This document shows positions 41,503 to 52,287 of a stretch of DNA of 64,000 bases, piece by piece. The first letter of the stretch is position 1. The number at the start of each line of letters is the position of its first letter. The stretch spans positions 62,001 through 126,000 of the forward strand of contig JAKSYS010000073.1 in NCBI GenBank assembly GCA_022925895.1, read 5' to 3'. Made by a program: the position numbers and the translations under genes. Source of the stretch: Fragilaria crotonensis. Its lineage: Eukaryota > Bacillariophyta > Fragilariophyceae > Fragilariales > Fragilariaceae. The notes below the pieces were generated by a model. That model was not told where the DNA came from and did not search any database. It saw nothing but the letters and a program-made list of their open reading frames with translations.

Positions 41503-43137
41503 ATGGTGGCAGGGCGTCCTCCCCCCTCTTTCTGCAATGGTCCCATGCCCTATGATTGCGGCTCCAATGGGAAGCCTGGGAAGCCAGCTAAGCATGAAGG
41601 TTATTTCCCAGCATTCGTTAATAATTTGGTGTCACCGTTCATGAGTTGTTGGCAACCCCCTATCAACAGTTGCGTCTCCCCTCGCCGGCCAAGTGGAGGC
41701 CCTGTTCCCGTGGTATCGCCACAACAATCCAAGTCAATGCCAGTGACAGACATTCGCGAACCTCACTCCAACGACGTTCTGTGTGGCCGAGGAGGATCTT
41801 CAAACCGTCATGTAGGCAATCTCAACTTTCGATCGCTGGTTGCTGCTAACAAGGATATGTATGTCACGTTGACGAAGAAGCAGAAAATGACTGTTGCTCG
41901 GAAAATTGTTGATGCCATTCACAACCAATCGCCTCAAGGCCGCTTCCTGCAAAAAGACTCGGTTACTGGTTTGTGGTTTGATATTGGTTTGCCTCGTAGT
42001 TTAGAAAAAACCTCACAAGCACTGAGAGAGAAAACAGGTATGACTCTGGAGTCTCCCGCCAGCCCTGGGGGAAGCAGCGTGACGGCGATGACAATGTTAT
42101 CAGAGGAGACGTTCTCGGACCCTGGGGTCCAACCCTCAACCGCTGCCAGCAAGACGCCCCCATCCACCCCAACACCAGTTTCGCCTCCTGGGACTGCATC
42201 ATCATCTCCGGTACCGTCTGCCATGAAGGTGAATCCCAACGAAGTCCCAGAGATCAGCATCCCTGAACATTTGGAAGAGCAGTTCCGGCCGCAAGTGAGG
42301 AGAGTGGCTCACCGACCGCCGCCACCACCACCGCCACCCATCCGTTATGATTACTACCCACCGGCTTACCCACACCATCCTGCATATTCTCATCGTGGAC
42401 CTCCTCCTCCCTCGCAGCCGTACCCACCTCACCATGACTACTACGGCCGCCCGCCTCCTCCACCGCACTACTCTTATCCCCCACACGTTACCATGGACCC
42501 GCGTCACCGGCCTCGTCCATATCCACCATCCACATATTCGTCACCTCATCATGTTCCACCTTCGCCAGATCGTCGCGACTATCATTATCACGATCCCCGG
42601 CAGCAGCAACAACCACCGCCGCCACCATCGAAGCATCCCAGTCCTCCGCAACAGCTCCTACTTCCACCAACCAACTACAGCAATCATGTTGTCGCTGCTG
42701 AGGCGTCGTCAACTCCCGAACGCAAAACAAATGGTTCGAGACAGACGACCGAGGTATCACCTGGTCGGGCCCAAGTCTGGAAAAAGCGCCGTGGCACTGA
42801 CGAAGCAGTACTCCTGTCACGAACTAGCCAGTGGAGCCTCTCGGAGTCTGCGACACCTCCATCGCAACCGCAGCAACAGCAACCACCATCATCACAACAA
42901 CACCCGAGGGATCTTACCTCACCATCTTCGGTCTTGCAGAGCCGATCGAGGCGCGGCATTGCAACGACGGCGAACAGTGTCACGCCGGATTCTAAAAGAC
43001 CGTCGGATGATGGTGCGGCTTCACAGTCGACTGGTTCTTCGGCTTGGTCTAGGAGTGTTAATCGAGGAGATGCGTTGGCAGGGCTTGCTGCCCTGTCCAG
43101 CGCAGCCCTATTGAAGTTAGATGCCGAGGGGAAGTAG
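41503..43137 (+). CDS. DUF6824-type protein with long Pro/His-rich region
   Basis: 544 residues, one exon. Residues about 85-180 contain HSNDVLCGRGGSSNRHVGNL, NFRSLVAANKDMYVTLTKKQ, KMTVARKIVDAI and TGLWFDIGLPRSLEKTSQAL. This is the 'NDVLCGRGG' domain (DUF6824) that is abundant in diatoms and other stramenopiles and has no established biochemical role. It is often found in presumed nuclear or regulatory proteins. The rest is low complexity: Ser/Thr/Pro (200-260), a Pro/His/Tyr-rich stretch with PPPPPPPPIRYDYYPPAYPH (around 270-400), then Gln/Pro and Ser runs. The domain has a basic face (KKQKMTVARK), compatible with nucleic-acid binding, but that is speculation. Confidence 0.85.
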   Translation: MVAGRPPPSFCNGPMPYDCGSNGKPGKPAKHEGYFPAFVNNLVSPFMSCWQPPINSCVSPRRPSGGPVPVVSPQQSKSMPVTDIREPHSNDVLCGRGGSSNRHVGNLNFRSLVAANKDMYVTLTKKQKMTVARKIVDAIHNQSPQGRFLQKDSVTGLWFDIGLPRSLEKTSQALREKTGMTLESPASPGGSSVTAMTMLSEETFSDPGVQPSTAASKTPPSTPTPVSPPGTASSSPVPSAMKVNPNEVPEISIPEHLEEQFRPQVRRVAHRPPPPPPPPIRYDYYPPAYPHHPAYSHRGPPPPSQPYPPHHDYYGRPPPPPHYSYPPHVTMDPRHRPRPYPPSTYSSPHHVPPSPDRRDYHYHDPRQQQQPPPPPSKHPSPPQQLLLPPTNYSNHVVAAEASSTPERKTNGSRQTTEVSPGRAQVWKKRRGTDEAVLLSRTSQWSLSESATPPSQPQQQQPPSSQQHPRDLTSPSSVLQSRSRRGIATTANSVTPDSKRPSDDGAASQSTGSSAWSRSVNRGDALAGLAALSSAALLKLDAEGK

Positions 43138-43363
43138 AAAAGGGACAATTGAGACACTTGTCCACGGTAAAGGACGAAACATGTATTGTAGCTAAGTTCG
43201 TTGCTGGACTTTGGCAGTTTTTGAGGGGACTCCTCTATCCAGAGATCCGAACGAAGATTGAGATAGACTAGTACAATTTAATTAGTCGCCAGCACCAAGC
43301 TGCCGTCAATCTACGATACTGACCACGGACACAACGCTTTCGAAGTTACAAGCAATACGAACT

Positions 43364-44320
43364 TTATTGATCTCCCCCAGCACTGATTTCCATCGCACGT
43401 AGTCTTCGTTTGACCCCATCGTGCGCCCACAGAATGGCAGCCGCCGCGGAGAGGCCATGCCACGTTGAGTGAAGGTAGGGATAAATGTGAAGTGGATCAG
43501 TGATGACCAGTGTGGCAATTCCGGCAAGACCGATCACAGTTGTGCAGACCCCAGGACGACCACATCGATTCCAAAAACTTAGAATCGATGTGACGGCAAC
43601 GGCATGGTCAATGTAGCAAAGGGCTTCCGCAATACGAAACGAACCAAGTGCCTGAAAGTAGTGAAAGATTGTTGAAACAACTCCCGCTGCCAAAACGAGC
43701 CCACCCAACATTTGATACCCCTGCATTGCATTTGATTTTCTGGAAAATCGTTTCAAGAGATAGAGTCCCGAAGCAAAATAGAATAAGTTTGATGACAAGA
43801 ATACGGTGGCAATCAAACCGTAAGAGGGGTTGCTGAAAAGCTGGTCCATCTTGGTGAGAGGCCACCAATGTGGCATGGATGGCAGAACCTTGAGCACCAG
43901 CGATGAGTAGACTGGGACAAACGCCAGGCCCATGGGAAGCGCCCACCACCATCGTTTCAGAAACGAGGCGCTTCCCTTGGCAACTGCGACGCAAAAGTTA
44001 GATAAAGCACTGCGACCACTCAGAAGAAGAAAATGAGAATTGTAATCTCTCAGGGCTGGTAACGAAATGTCCGTTAACTTCAGCGACGCCACGGCACTCG
44101 AAGCATCCGATGGTGGAAATAACGGGGTCTCCAATTGGCTTGATATTATTTGTTGTGAATCGTCGAGGAAGATATTGGAGAAACTCGTTTTGGGAAACGT
44201 TCGTGACTGTCGCATCGTGGATGGCGAAAGGTGCAGAGCTTCTGCAAATGACCAATCCACGAAAAGGCTCAAGAGAACCGCAAACAGCCGCCATATCATG
44301 CTGGTGCCAGACGAAGTCAT
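43364..44320 (-). CDS. CREST-superfamily-like multispanning membrane protein (putative metal hydrolase)
   Basis: 318 residues from the ATG at 44320. A signal-anchor-like stretch (MIWRLFAVLLSLFVDWSFAE) precedes a Ser/Thr-rich segment, and then come about six hydrophobic helices. Conserved-looking polar residues in the helices are VVSTIFHYFQ (S-x3-H), CYIDHAVAV (Asp) and LHSTWHGLSA (H-x3-H). This S/H, D, H/H layout is the zinc site of the CREST superfamily (alkaline ceramidase, PAQR receptors, Per1/PGAP3). I infer a lipid-acting hydrolase from this pattern alone; overall similarity is not recognised. The N terminus could direct it to the secretory pathway or the plastid. It is convergent with the DUF6824 gene. 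Confidence 0.7.
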   Translation of the reverse strand: MTSSGTSMIWRLFAVLLSLFVDWSFAEALHLSPSTMRQSRTFPKTSFSNIFLDDSQQIISSQLETPLFPPSDASSAVASLKLTDISLPALRDYNSHFLLLSGRSALSNFCVAVAKGSASFLKRWWWALPMGLAFVPVYSSLVLKVLPSMPHWWPLTKMDQLFSNPSYGLIATVFLSSNLFYFASGLYLLKRFSRKSNAMQGYQMLGGLVLAAGVVSTIFHYFQALGSFRIAEALCYIDHAVAVTSILSFWNRCGRPGVCTTVIGLAGIATLVITDPLHIYPYLHSTWHGLSAAAAILWAHDGVKRRLRAMEISAGGDQ

Positions 44321-45123
44321 CTGTTGTATTGGTTGGCTGCGATTATAGATGGAAGGTGGAAGGACTTGAACCGCAAGTGAGGTTAGTTTTCGAGACAAAG
44401 CAGTTGTCCACTTCTTGAAGGTGCACGAGTGAGAACCTAAAAATGTGAGCCTTCAAAAGCGTTCTCCGTTCAAATTCTACTTCAGAGTAGGGTGAGTGAC
44501 ATACGTGCGAAAAGCATAAACTGGTCACCGTCGTATGTCGGATACCCTTCACAGAGAAATTTCCACTATGTACCACCTACTGGAGTACGCGTTGAGCGTA
44601 GTAATACAGTACTAAAGTATTGCTGGAGGGCGCGCCGGCGAGCCTGCCAGAACGCAATCGGCGAAAATTTCTGTTCCATTGGAAGGCGATGATAGAGGCG
44701 ATACGAGCCCATTCGAGGTGACGCAGAAGTAACAGAAACCAACTTGAAGATGACGTAAGCTAGGAAACATGGCGTCATCTTAGGAACGTGCAAGGTGAAC
44801 CGTGAACCGTATGATGCAGTACTGTACCGGAGGCAACTCAGGGAACCAGAAATGATTCAAGTGCCTCCACGTGTAAGTAGATCCGTGAGGTTATGAAATT
44901 CCGAAGTTGAAGAATCTTGAGTCCGAGGATGTGGGATGTGAGATGTGTGAGTGGGAGAGACTATGAACAATTACTATATGTAAAGAGTAGGGACATCCCC
45001 GCTGGTTGTCACAGCTGCCATCACATCCACTTCATCCAGGATAGTGCCAGTGTTGCTCGTCCAACGAGTCGATCTTTCATTCTACCAGGTACTCACAATT
45101 CTTCGCGATCAAGTACAGATTGA
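44321..45123. other. Divergent intergenic region
   Basis: Lies between the CREST-like gene and the acetyltransferase gene and must contain both promoters. No clear motif is recognised. Short ORFs in this interval look random. Confidence 0.5.
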
Positions 45124-46074
45124 ATGCGGTGTCACGTCCAATTCTTGCTACTCGTGGGTGTTGTCGCAACACGGATTTGTCAAACATCAGCCCTGGTTGT
45201 CGTCTCGACGCCCGGAAGCATGTTTCGAGACCACGGCGTGTCTGTGAGGGATGAACAGGACATTCCACTTAGTAGCCACGGCATCGCCACCAGTGTCCGT
45301 CCTATTGCAGTCCGAATACGCGCTACCCGAGAGGAGGACATCGGGCCAATCAGTGACCTTTTGGCGACGACAACCACGACGTCTGAAACGGAGCGTAGGA
45401 ATGGGATTTTCAACTTCGGGGTATCGATGGTCGCTCAAATGAAGCGTTCGACATCCTTCCAATCTCTTCTGCTTCATCGATTCCAAGCGATTGAAGAAGG
45501 AAAGAAGGCATTATCAAAAGTTGCAAAGCAATGTATCGACGCACAAGTATCGGATGCCGATCGGCTGAGATTGATTTGGAACCACGATGCGTTTCGAAGC
45601 AAATTGCAAAAGGCTGCTACGATGTCCAACGAGCCCCACATGTGGAAGGAACACAATTTTTCTTTGTGTCCGCAAGGCGCGTCGCAATTGCAACATATCA
45701 TGCTAACTGCCGAAGATACTTTGTCTGGAACCATTGTCGGGTTCTGCGAAGTGGCCATGATGTCATCTCCAGACCATCACGACACGCCCAATCCCCTTAA
45801 GTCAGCAATGGGCATCCCGACCATTGCCAACTTGGCCACTTCTCCCCAACACCGCCGGCGTGGTATCGCAAGCAGCCTACTGGCATCTGCCACACGCTAC
45901 GTCCAGCGGAATTGGGAGACTTCGTCCAACGAGGTCGCCCTCTACGTGTCGAAGGACAATGATCGTGCGGTCTCGCTCTATAAGAAGTATGGGTTCCAAG
46001 AACGGCAAAGTTCTGTGGACGACGACAAGCTGTACATGATCGTGAGCGCTGGTAGTGGTAAATCGCGTCGATGA
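45124..46074 (+). CDS. GNAT-family N-acetyltransferase with signal peptide
   Basis: 316 residues, one exon. The first 24 residues (MRCHVQFLLLVGVVATRICQ) form a signal peptide, followed by a Ser/Arg-containing region that could be a plastid transit part. The domain starts with VRIRATREEDIGPISDLL. The acetyl-CoA loop is ATSPQHRRRGIASSLL (motif A, Q/RxxGxG/A variant), and the end is VALYVSKDNDRAVSLYKKYG followed by FQ (motif B). It should acetylate an amino group of a protein or small molecule; plastid GNATs of similar layout acetylate Lys or N termini. A 110-residue insertion between the start of the fold and motif A (MVAQMKRSTSF...HMWKEHNFS) is unusual for a minimal GNAT and is helical and charged. 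Confidence 0.82.
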   Translation: MRCHVQFLLLVGVVATRICQTSALVVVSTPGSMFRDHGVSVRDEQDIPLSSHGIATSVRPIAVRIRATREEDIGPISDLLATTTTTSETERRNGIFNFGVSMVAQMKRSTSFQSLLLHRFQAIEEGKKALSKVAKQCIDAQVSDADRLRLIWNHDAFRSKLQKAATMSNEPHMWKEHNFSLCPQGASQLQHIMLTAEDTLSGTIVGFCEVAMMSSPDHHDTPNPLKSAMGIPTIANLATSPQHRRRGIASSLLASATRYVQRNWETSSNEVALYVSKDNDRAVSLYKKYGFQERQSSVDDDKLYMIVSAGSGKSRR

Positions 46075-46238
46075 TTAAGTTACCAAGTTGCTAATACTCC
46101 AGTACTCTAGACCGCAGAACACTCGTATCTCACTTGCTTTATCAAGTCACGTTACCAACGCAGCCTCCAAAACGATCCACTATGCCACTATCGGCCACCT
46201 GCAATACCCACGTTGAACAGCCATTTGTCCAACGCACT

Positions 46239-46774
46239 CTACTTCTTGTGCTGATTCAACAGAGCAAATTCGTGATCTCGAACACGAATCTGCCGGGCCA
46301 GATCGTAAAACTCGGACTTGAACGTTTCCTGATCGACATCAGCAGCATAGTCCAAAAAGTTCTTCTGCTTAACGCCCAAATCGAAGGCACGCTTGAGGCG
46401 TCGAGTGCGGCCAGTCCTCACTTCGGGATCCGACAAGGCCAAGGCCTCCTTAATGTCCGGCTCATCCTCGTTGAGCAAATCCTCAATGCGGAGGCCTGAG
46501 AAGAAGAAGTAGTCCAATGGGTTAGTCGAACCTTAAAGCAATATCTATTCATTCGAGTACCAGCTCACTGATTTTTGATTCATTCGACTCATGTCACCAT
46601 TCCACGCAGAAATGGCGATGGAACATGCACGCCAGAAAGACTCTCTTAATCAGCGTTCACTTCCTCCAACGATCCAGCTCACTTACCAACCTTTCGTAAA
46701 TTATTGGTAAGAGATCTTTGATAGGCGCCGGCCGCCATGGCCATGACTTTGTTCGACAGAAATTGAAGCGACAT
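46239..46774 (-). CDS. QCR7: Cytochrome bc1 complex subunit 7 (QCR7/UQCRB)
   Basis: 114 residues in two exons (46774-46687 and 46495-46239). The 191-nt intron (gtaagt...tctcag) splits a Gly codon. It is a small matrix-side subunit of respiratory complex III that contacts cytochrome b. Family blocks are the N-terminal MAAGAYQRSLTNNLRKVGLR, EDLLNEDEPDIKEALALSDP and VRTGRTRRLKRAFDLGVKQK, with a charged C terminus (IRVRDHEFALLNQHKK). The length fits QCR7. An in-frame ATG upstream (about 46843) would add a hydrophobic stretch; I prefer 46774, since QCR7 has no cleaved presequence. It is convergent with the acetyltransferase gene. Confidence 0.9.
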
Positions 46775-47332
46775 GGTCAACAAACGACAACCGACAACCA
46801 ACAGTATCACAATGATGAGTCCAGCCGTACTGCTACTATGCATCGTAGTCTGGGATGGCTACTAGGTAACTGGTACTTGTACTCCGTACTCTAGTACTTG
46901 TAAGCCTCGCACAAGGTTGGTAGTTGGTAGTACCTGGTTCATGTACATATGACATACTTGTTCATACCGCTTGTATAATATCATGCAAGTGTGTACTAGT
47001 ACCAGGCATCAGGCATTCCAAGTATGTCATGCAGATTCTTTGTACTGTATACTGTACAGTTTGTCACAAGATTTGGGATTTGGGAGTAGTTAAACCTGTG
47101 GTATCTGGCACTCTACGGTAGAGTACTGAGTCATCGGCGTACTCTACCGGCATAGGCAATAGTACTCACTACTGCAGCAGTAATAGTATGTCGAAAGTAT
47201 AGGTAGTGTCGGTACTAGGTACAGTACTCAGTACCAGTAGTTGAACATAAACGCATTTAACACATGATGGCGAAGATTTGCACCAAATTTTCATCCGAGG
47301 GTTCCCTTTTCCGCATTTGTGCGCGCCTCTAT

Positions 47333-48625
47333 GGACACCGGGGTTGCGGGAAACACCGATTTTTCACTACGGTTCCCGCAACCCCGAAAAATTCCGGTGT
47401 ACAGTTCAGTACTGGTATCAGTAGAGAGTACTGAAATATGGAGTATGTATATAAGAGTATAGCAACAATATATATATACTAGACTACGGATAAAATGAAA
47501 TAATATATTTGATTCTGGTGCTGCTGCCTCCTAAAAACCCAGAACTCTACTAGAGAGAAAACCGTTTTCCAGGGTTTTTAACGGCGTCTTGGATCTCTGC
47601 CATTGATCAGCTCGTATAGCGTAGTAGTATGACATATGCATATATGTCATACCATGGTAATAGTACCTTTGATTACCATGTAAGAAAGGCGAAGGACAAA
47701 GCCGGCAGCTTTTTTAAGGGATGCGGGAAACAGGTGGTTTCGATTTGTTGTTTCGTACTATTATCGAAAAATGGAGCTCGACAAAAATAGCGTCTTTCAG
47801 AGAATTTTCGAGTTGTCCGGAGGATTTTCGAGTTGTCCTTCTGGATCACTTCTTAACCCTATTTTTGTGTAGCTTCTGGTATAGGTCTACAGGGATTAAA
47901 AAGAAGTGATCCCAATTCCGGATCACTCATTTCTTGAAACGACTTTTCGGAGCGATTTGACTTTTTGAAACTCGTTTCAGAGGATGAAATTACTTTTACA
48001 TGGACTACTCTACTGACATTCCTACACACCCTAGTACTCAGTACCGCTATGCATTAGGGATACGCTCTCGGACAACTTCTCGGATCACTCGGACAACTTC
48101 TCGGATCACTCGGACAACTTCTCGGATCACTCGGACAACTTCCTATATGATTGTCGAATCCGTGTTGAGCTCTCTCTGACGCAATAGCGTGACACCAGAG
48201 AATCAATTCCAGCCGGTTCCCGCAACCCCTATAAAAACTGCCGACTTTGTCCTTCGCGTATCTTACATGCTCATCATACGTATGACATATATGCATATAT
48301 CATACGATAGCAATACAAGCTGTTCAATGGAAGCGCGATCCGAGTCGCCGTTACGAACCCTGGCTGGAAAACGGTGTTCTCTCTAGTAGTAGAGTTCTGA
48401 GTTTTTAGGAGGAAGCATACGTAATCAAATATATTATTTCGTTTTATGCGTAGTCTACTATATATATATATTGTTACTATACTCTTATACTACAGTACTC
48501 TGTATTCCAGTACAGTACTTATATTCTGTACTGATTCCAGCACTGAACTGTACGCCGGAATTCTTCGGGGTTGCGGGAACCGTATTGAAAAATCGGTCTT
48601 TCCCGCAACCCCACCGGACACCGGC
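47333..48625. mobile_element. Foldback-type element with ~400-bp inverted arms
   Basis: The left arm (about 47333-47740) and the reverse complement of the right arm (about 48205-48625) share long blocks: GGGGTTGCGGGAA, ACCGATTTTTCA-TACGGTTC, TATAAGAGTATAG-AACAATA, ATAATATATTTGATT, CGAAGGACAAAG-CGGCAG. The order is conserved along the whole arm with scattered mismatches. The outer and inner ends of the arms both carry GGGGTTGCGGGAA or its complement, so each arm end can itself form a hairpin. The spacer holds a 21-bp tandem repeat. No transposase frame and no clear target duplication are seen. A foldback or long-TIR MITE is the simplest reading. Confidence 0.8.
48067..48143 (+). repeat. 21-bp tandem repeat, 3.7 copies
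   Basis: The unit CTCGGACAACTTCTCGGATC plus A repeats perfectly at 48067, 48088 and 48109, with a partial copy from 48130. It lies in the spacer of the foldback element. Related inverted words (GAGTTGTCC, GGATCAC) occur at 47805-47850. Confidence 0.9.
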
Positions 48626-48852
48626 CACACCTGCACACGTATACACATACCCTGGAACCTCGTGTGCTGTCATTTGCGTCGGTGTAATCGACGAACGCGA
48701 GAAAGTCCTTTGTTTGCGTCCACTCGTTAACATATATCAGACCGCAAACACCAGTCCTTCAGGAGGTTGTAAATGTGACTGTCGACCTTGCCGTGCAATT
48801 TCCTTCATCTGCTGTGCGTCTATATCGCCCTTATCTGAACTTGGCATAGATC

Positions 48853-51800
48853 ATGGCCATTGATGTGCCGCCTGCCCCTGATGGTCAAGTTTTGTCACTT
48901 GTGGCGGCTCTGTCCAACGCCCAGAATCACGAACTTCACGTCCAAGCCATTCGCGCTCGCGATGAAGCACTCTCTTCGTCTCCAGAGACCTATGGCAATC
49001 TATGCACACAGCTAGCGTACCTCATGGCCGGATCGGATCGCCCTGGCGAACTCATTCAGCGGATGGATCCCGCTCAGCTACAACACTTTCAACAGAGCGA
49101 CCCAGCGACCGCACAGCGATTGCACAGCGACTTCGCCAGCTGGACTGTTTTCGGTCAAATGGCAGGGCTCATTCTGAAAGAAGCGCTCTTGCATCCGCCA
49201 AAGCTTAACGACGGAACAGCACTCTATTTGCAAGCTCCAGCAGTTGACCAAGTCAAGATGGCTCTGCAGTATTGCTTGGGATGTGCTCATCCCGAACTTC
49301 GGAACGTTGCTAGTACTGTTCTTGCCACAACTGCTGTGTCCACTGACAGTGTGCAACCCTCGCTGAGTATTCATGCTTGGCCGCATCTCATTGATTTCTT
49401 GCTGGACAATCTGCATCAAACCGACAACCCCGGTCTCGTTGAAGGATCTCTCTCCACAGTTCGAAAGATTTTGGAAGATGGGCCGCACGAATTGAATCCC
49501 ACTCAATTGGATGCCGTCCTTCCCGTCCTGTTGCGATTCTTGGCGTCGCCAGACGAGCGCTCCAAGACGTCGGCTCTTCAGGCCATTGTGGCTTGCCTGA
49601 CCGAAGGACTCATGCCATCCGCGCTTGTGGCACACTTTGGAGACTACTTGGCTGCCCTTAGCAGCTTGGCCCAGGACCCAAGCGTCCGTGTCCGAAAATG
49701 GGTCTGTCGATCGATTGTAACACTGTGCGTGAGAATCTGTTCGCCTCATTCTTGTATTTGTTGCCTTGTCCTTGTAGTATGCAACGACAAAAGCTTACCC
49801 AATGATATTTCTCCTCTATTCCCGCAGGTTGTCTATACGAACCGAGTATCTTCAACAACACATGGAACCAATCTGCCAATTCATGCTCAACTGCACTGCA
49901 GACACTAGCAACCCCGACGTGGCGTTGGAAGCTTGTGAATTTTGGCTCACATTTGCATCATTGGACGAGGACAACAATGTTTGTAATCCGCAAATGATTG
50001 ATACAGTTGCTCGGATTTTATCACATCTCGTTCCAGTCCTCTTACGAGGTATGGTCTACCTGCCTGAGCAACAAGAAGAGCTCAAGTATCGGAATGAAAT
50101 GGACAATGTTGCTGCTACTGGAGAACACCAAGCTGCCAACCGACCCGTCTTCCACAAAATCAAGTCCAAGGGGCACAGCGGCGGCGACGACGACGATGAT
50201 GATGATGACGACGATGATGATGACTTTGATGACGAGGATGGAAACTCGTGGACCTTACGTAAATGCGCCGCGGCCAGTTTAGACTGTCTCGCCAGTATGT
50301 ATGGACCCGATGGTATTCTGCCTCCACTGCTGCCTGCTTTACAGGAAGGCCTGTCCAGTTCCGACCCATGGATTCAAGAAGCTTCCATATTGGCATTGGG
50401 TGCCATTTCTGACGGGTGCGGCGAGGTCATGGGCACGCAACACATGACACAGCTGCACCCCTATCTCATGGACGTTCTTATATCACCGCCCGACCGTGGA
50501 CTTCCCCAAGTCAAATGTATTGCCGCGTGGACCATTGGTCGGTACGCAACGTGGGCCGTGAAACAAGTTCAGACGGGTGCACAGGGTGACCTTTTGGCGC
50601 GAATGACGGAGGTGTTCTTGACGCGGTTGGGAGATCAGAATCGAAGGACGCAGGTGTCCTGTTGCTCGGCGTTAGGCGTTGTCGTGGAACATGCGGGGGA
50701 TTTGATGATACCGTATCTTGAACCAATGCTTGGGACTTTGAACACTGCATTGCAACGCTATGAGGGTCGTTCTCTTTTGAATGTTTTTGATGTACTCGGC
50801 ATAATGGCTGATTTTGTGGGACCGGCGATCGGGGAAGGGAACCTTCCTGCCTTGTATGTGCCTACTCTTTTGCGCATGTGGGACAGTGTGGCTCGTCAGG
50901 ACCCAACCGACCGAACACTTGTTCCTCTACTCGAATGCTTAGCAAGCATTGCAATGGCTTGCGGCAGGAACTATCAACCATACGCCCTTGAAACATTTGA
51001 CAACTCCATGGCCATGATTGAGTCGGTCACGCTCCACTTGGCGGCTTCCGGAGAAATGATCGAGGACGACGAAGATGCCGATCCCATCGTTTGCGCAACT
51101 GACGTCATCGACGGTTTGGTGGAAGGTTTGGGAATGAACTTTGCTGCGCTCGTTGCCAGCAGCAAACGTTACGGTCATGTCTTTATCAATGTTTTGATAG
51201 GACTGATTCGCCACGAAGTTCCTGGTGTCCGCATGAGCGGTTTTGCAGTCGTTGGTGATTTAGCGAGAAACGCACCCACTCTCTTGGAGCCCGCGTTGTT
51301 GGAAATCCTGAAAGAATCGATTTCAAATCTGGACCCTACGCATCCCACAGTTTGTAACAATGCTGTTTGGGCTGTTGGAGAAATTTGTCTCCGTTGCGAA
51401 GGCAACCCAGCGCCGCTCGCGCCTGTGGCTCAAGCCTTGGTACAAGGCTTAATCGCACTACTCATGGGAAATGGCGTCAGTTCGGGAGGTGTTGGTATTC
51501 CGGGCTTGCCCGAAAATGCTGCCACGACCATGGGCAGATTAGCCAAGGTTGACGCCAATTTCATCGCTGCTGACCTGCCGCGATTTCTTATGGGCTGGTG
51601 CGATGGCATGGCCAGAATCCAGGACGTCACGGAACGCCTTGATGCTTTTCAAGGCTTTTTCAAGGCAGTGCATGCCAATCCAAACGCAATTCAAAGCGCA
51701 GCGTCCAGGCCGGCTGATGCCATTGCGATTGTTCTTTTCGCTATCGTGTCTTGGCACTTGCCGGAGCACGTTGACTTTACTGGAATCGCGAGTGTTCAAT

Positions 51801-51958
51801 TTCAACCATGTCTGGCGACGGCAGGGGAGTTGGGAGAGTCGCTGAGGAAGCTGCTGCAAGACATTAAGTCATTGGCAGGAGTTGACTCGTGGAACGTTGT
51901 TGAAGCCCAGCTACCGGCAAACGTTAGGAGGTTGCTGAGAGAAGTTTATGGACTCTAA
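48853..51958 (+). CDS. TNPO1: Transportin (karyopherin beta-2), nuclear import receptor
   Basis: 1000 residues in two exons (48853-49724 and 49828-51958) with a 103-nt intron (gtgcgt...cccgcag). The joined Leu codon gives VCRSIVTLLSIRTEYLQQHM, matching transportin HEAT repeat continuity. The protein is all alpha-helical HEAT repeats that carry PY-NLS cargo such as hnRNPs through nuclear pores, with RanGTP release. Diagnostic parts are ALEACEFWLTFAS and an acidic loop of 13 consecutive Asp (50185-50223), equivalent to the H8 loop that couples RanGTP binding to cargo release. They are followed by WTLRKCAAASLDCLASMYG, ILALGAISDGCGEVM, WTIGRYATWAV and the C-terminal end REVYGL. The N-terminal repeats are somewhat diverged. 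No defects are seen. Confidence 0.92.
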
Positions 51959-52287
51959 GCCAGGCGCGAAGTGCAGCAGTTTCTATGATGTAGATCTAAT
52001 TCAGGGTTGACTGTTATCGCGCTGTCGTAAGGACCTTTTGTAGGGAAACCCTCCACAAATATGGCTCATATTGTCGTGGCACTAGCAGTGACAAAATGGA
52101 TGCCCTCTGGTCAGCGTGAATTGGAAAACAGAGCTCGAGAGTCAGCTCTCAAGCAAACGAATATCACTCGCAGCGACAACAAATGGCAGGAGTTGTTTCA
52201 TGTCACGCAACGCTCCTGTTCTTCGCGCCGACTGCGGGTTGTCAACAGCAATGCAAACGTTTCAAGACGTTGGTACGCCGTGCTTTA

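Larger units (their letters stand above)
46775..48852. other. Intergenic dominated by a foldback element
   Basis: 46860-47240 is dense in GTAC words. 47333-48625 is a large inverted repeat (separate entry). The last 200 bp lead into the transportin gene. Confidence 0.6.

Noticed and set aside
48054..48296. Minus ORF with repeated SCPSDPR
   Set aside because: Translation of the 21-bp tandem repeat in the foldback spacer; not a gene.
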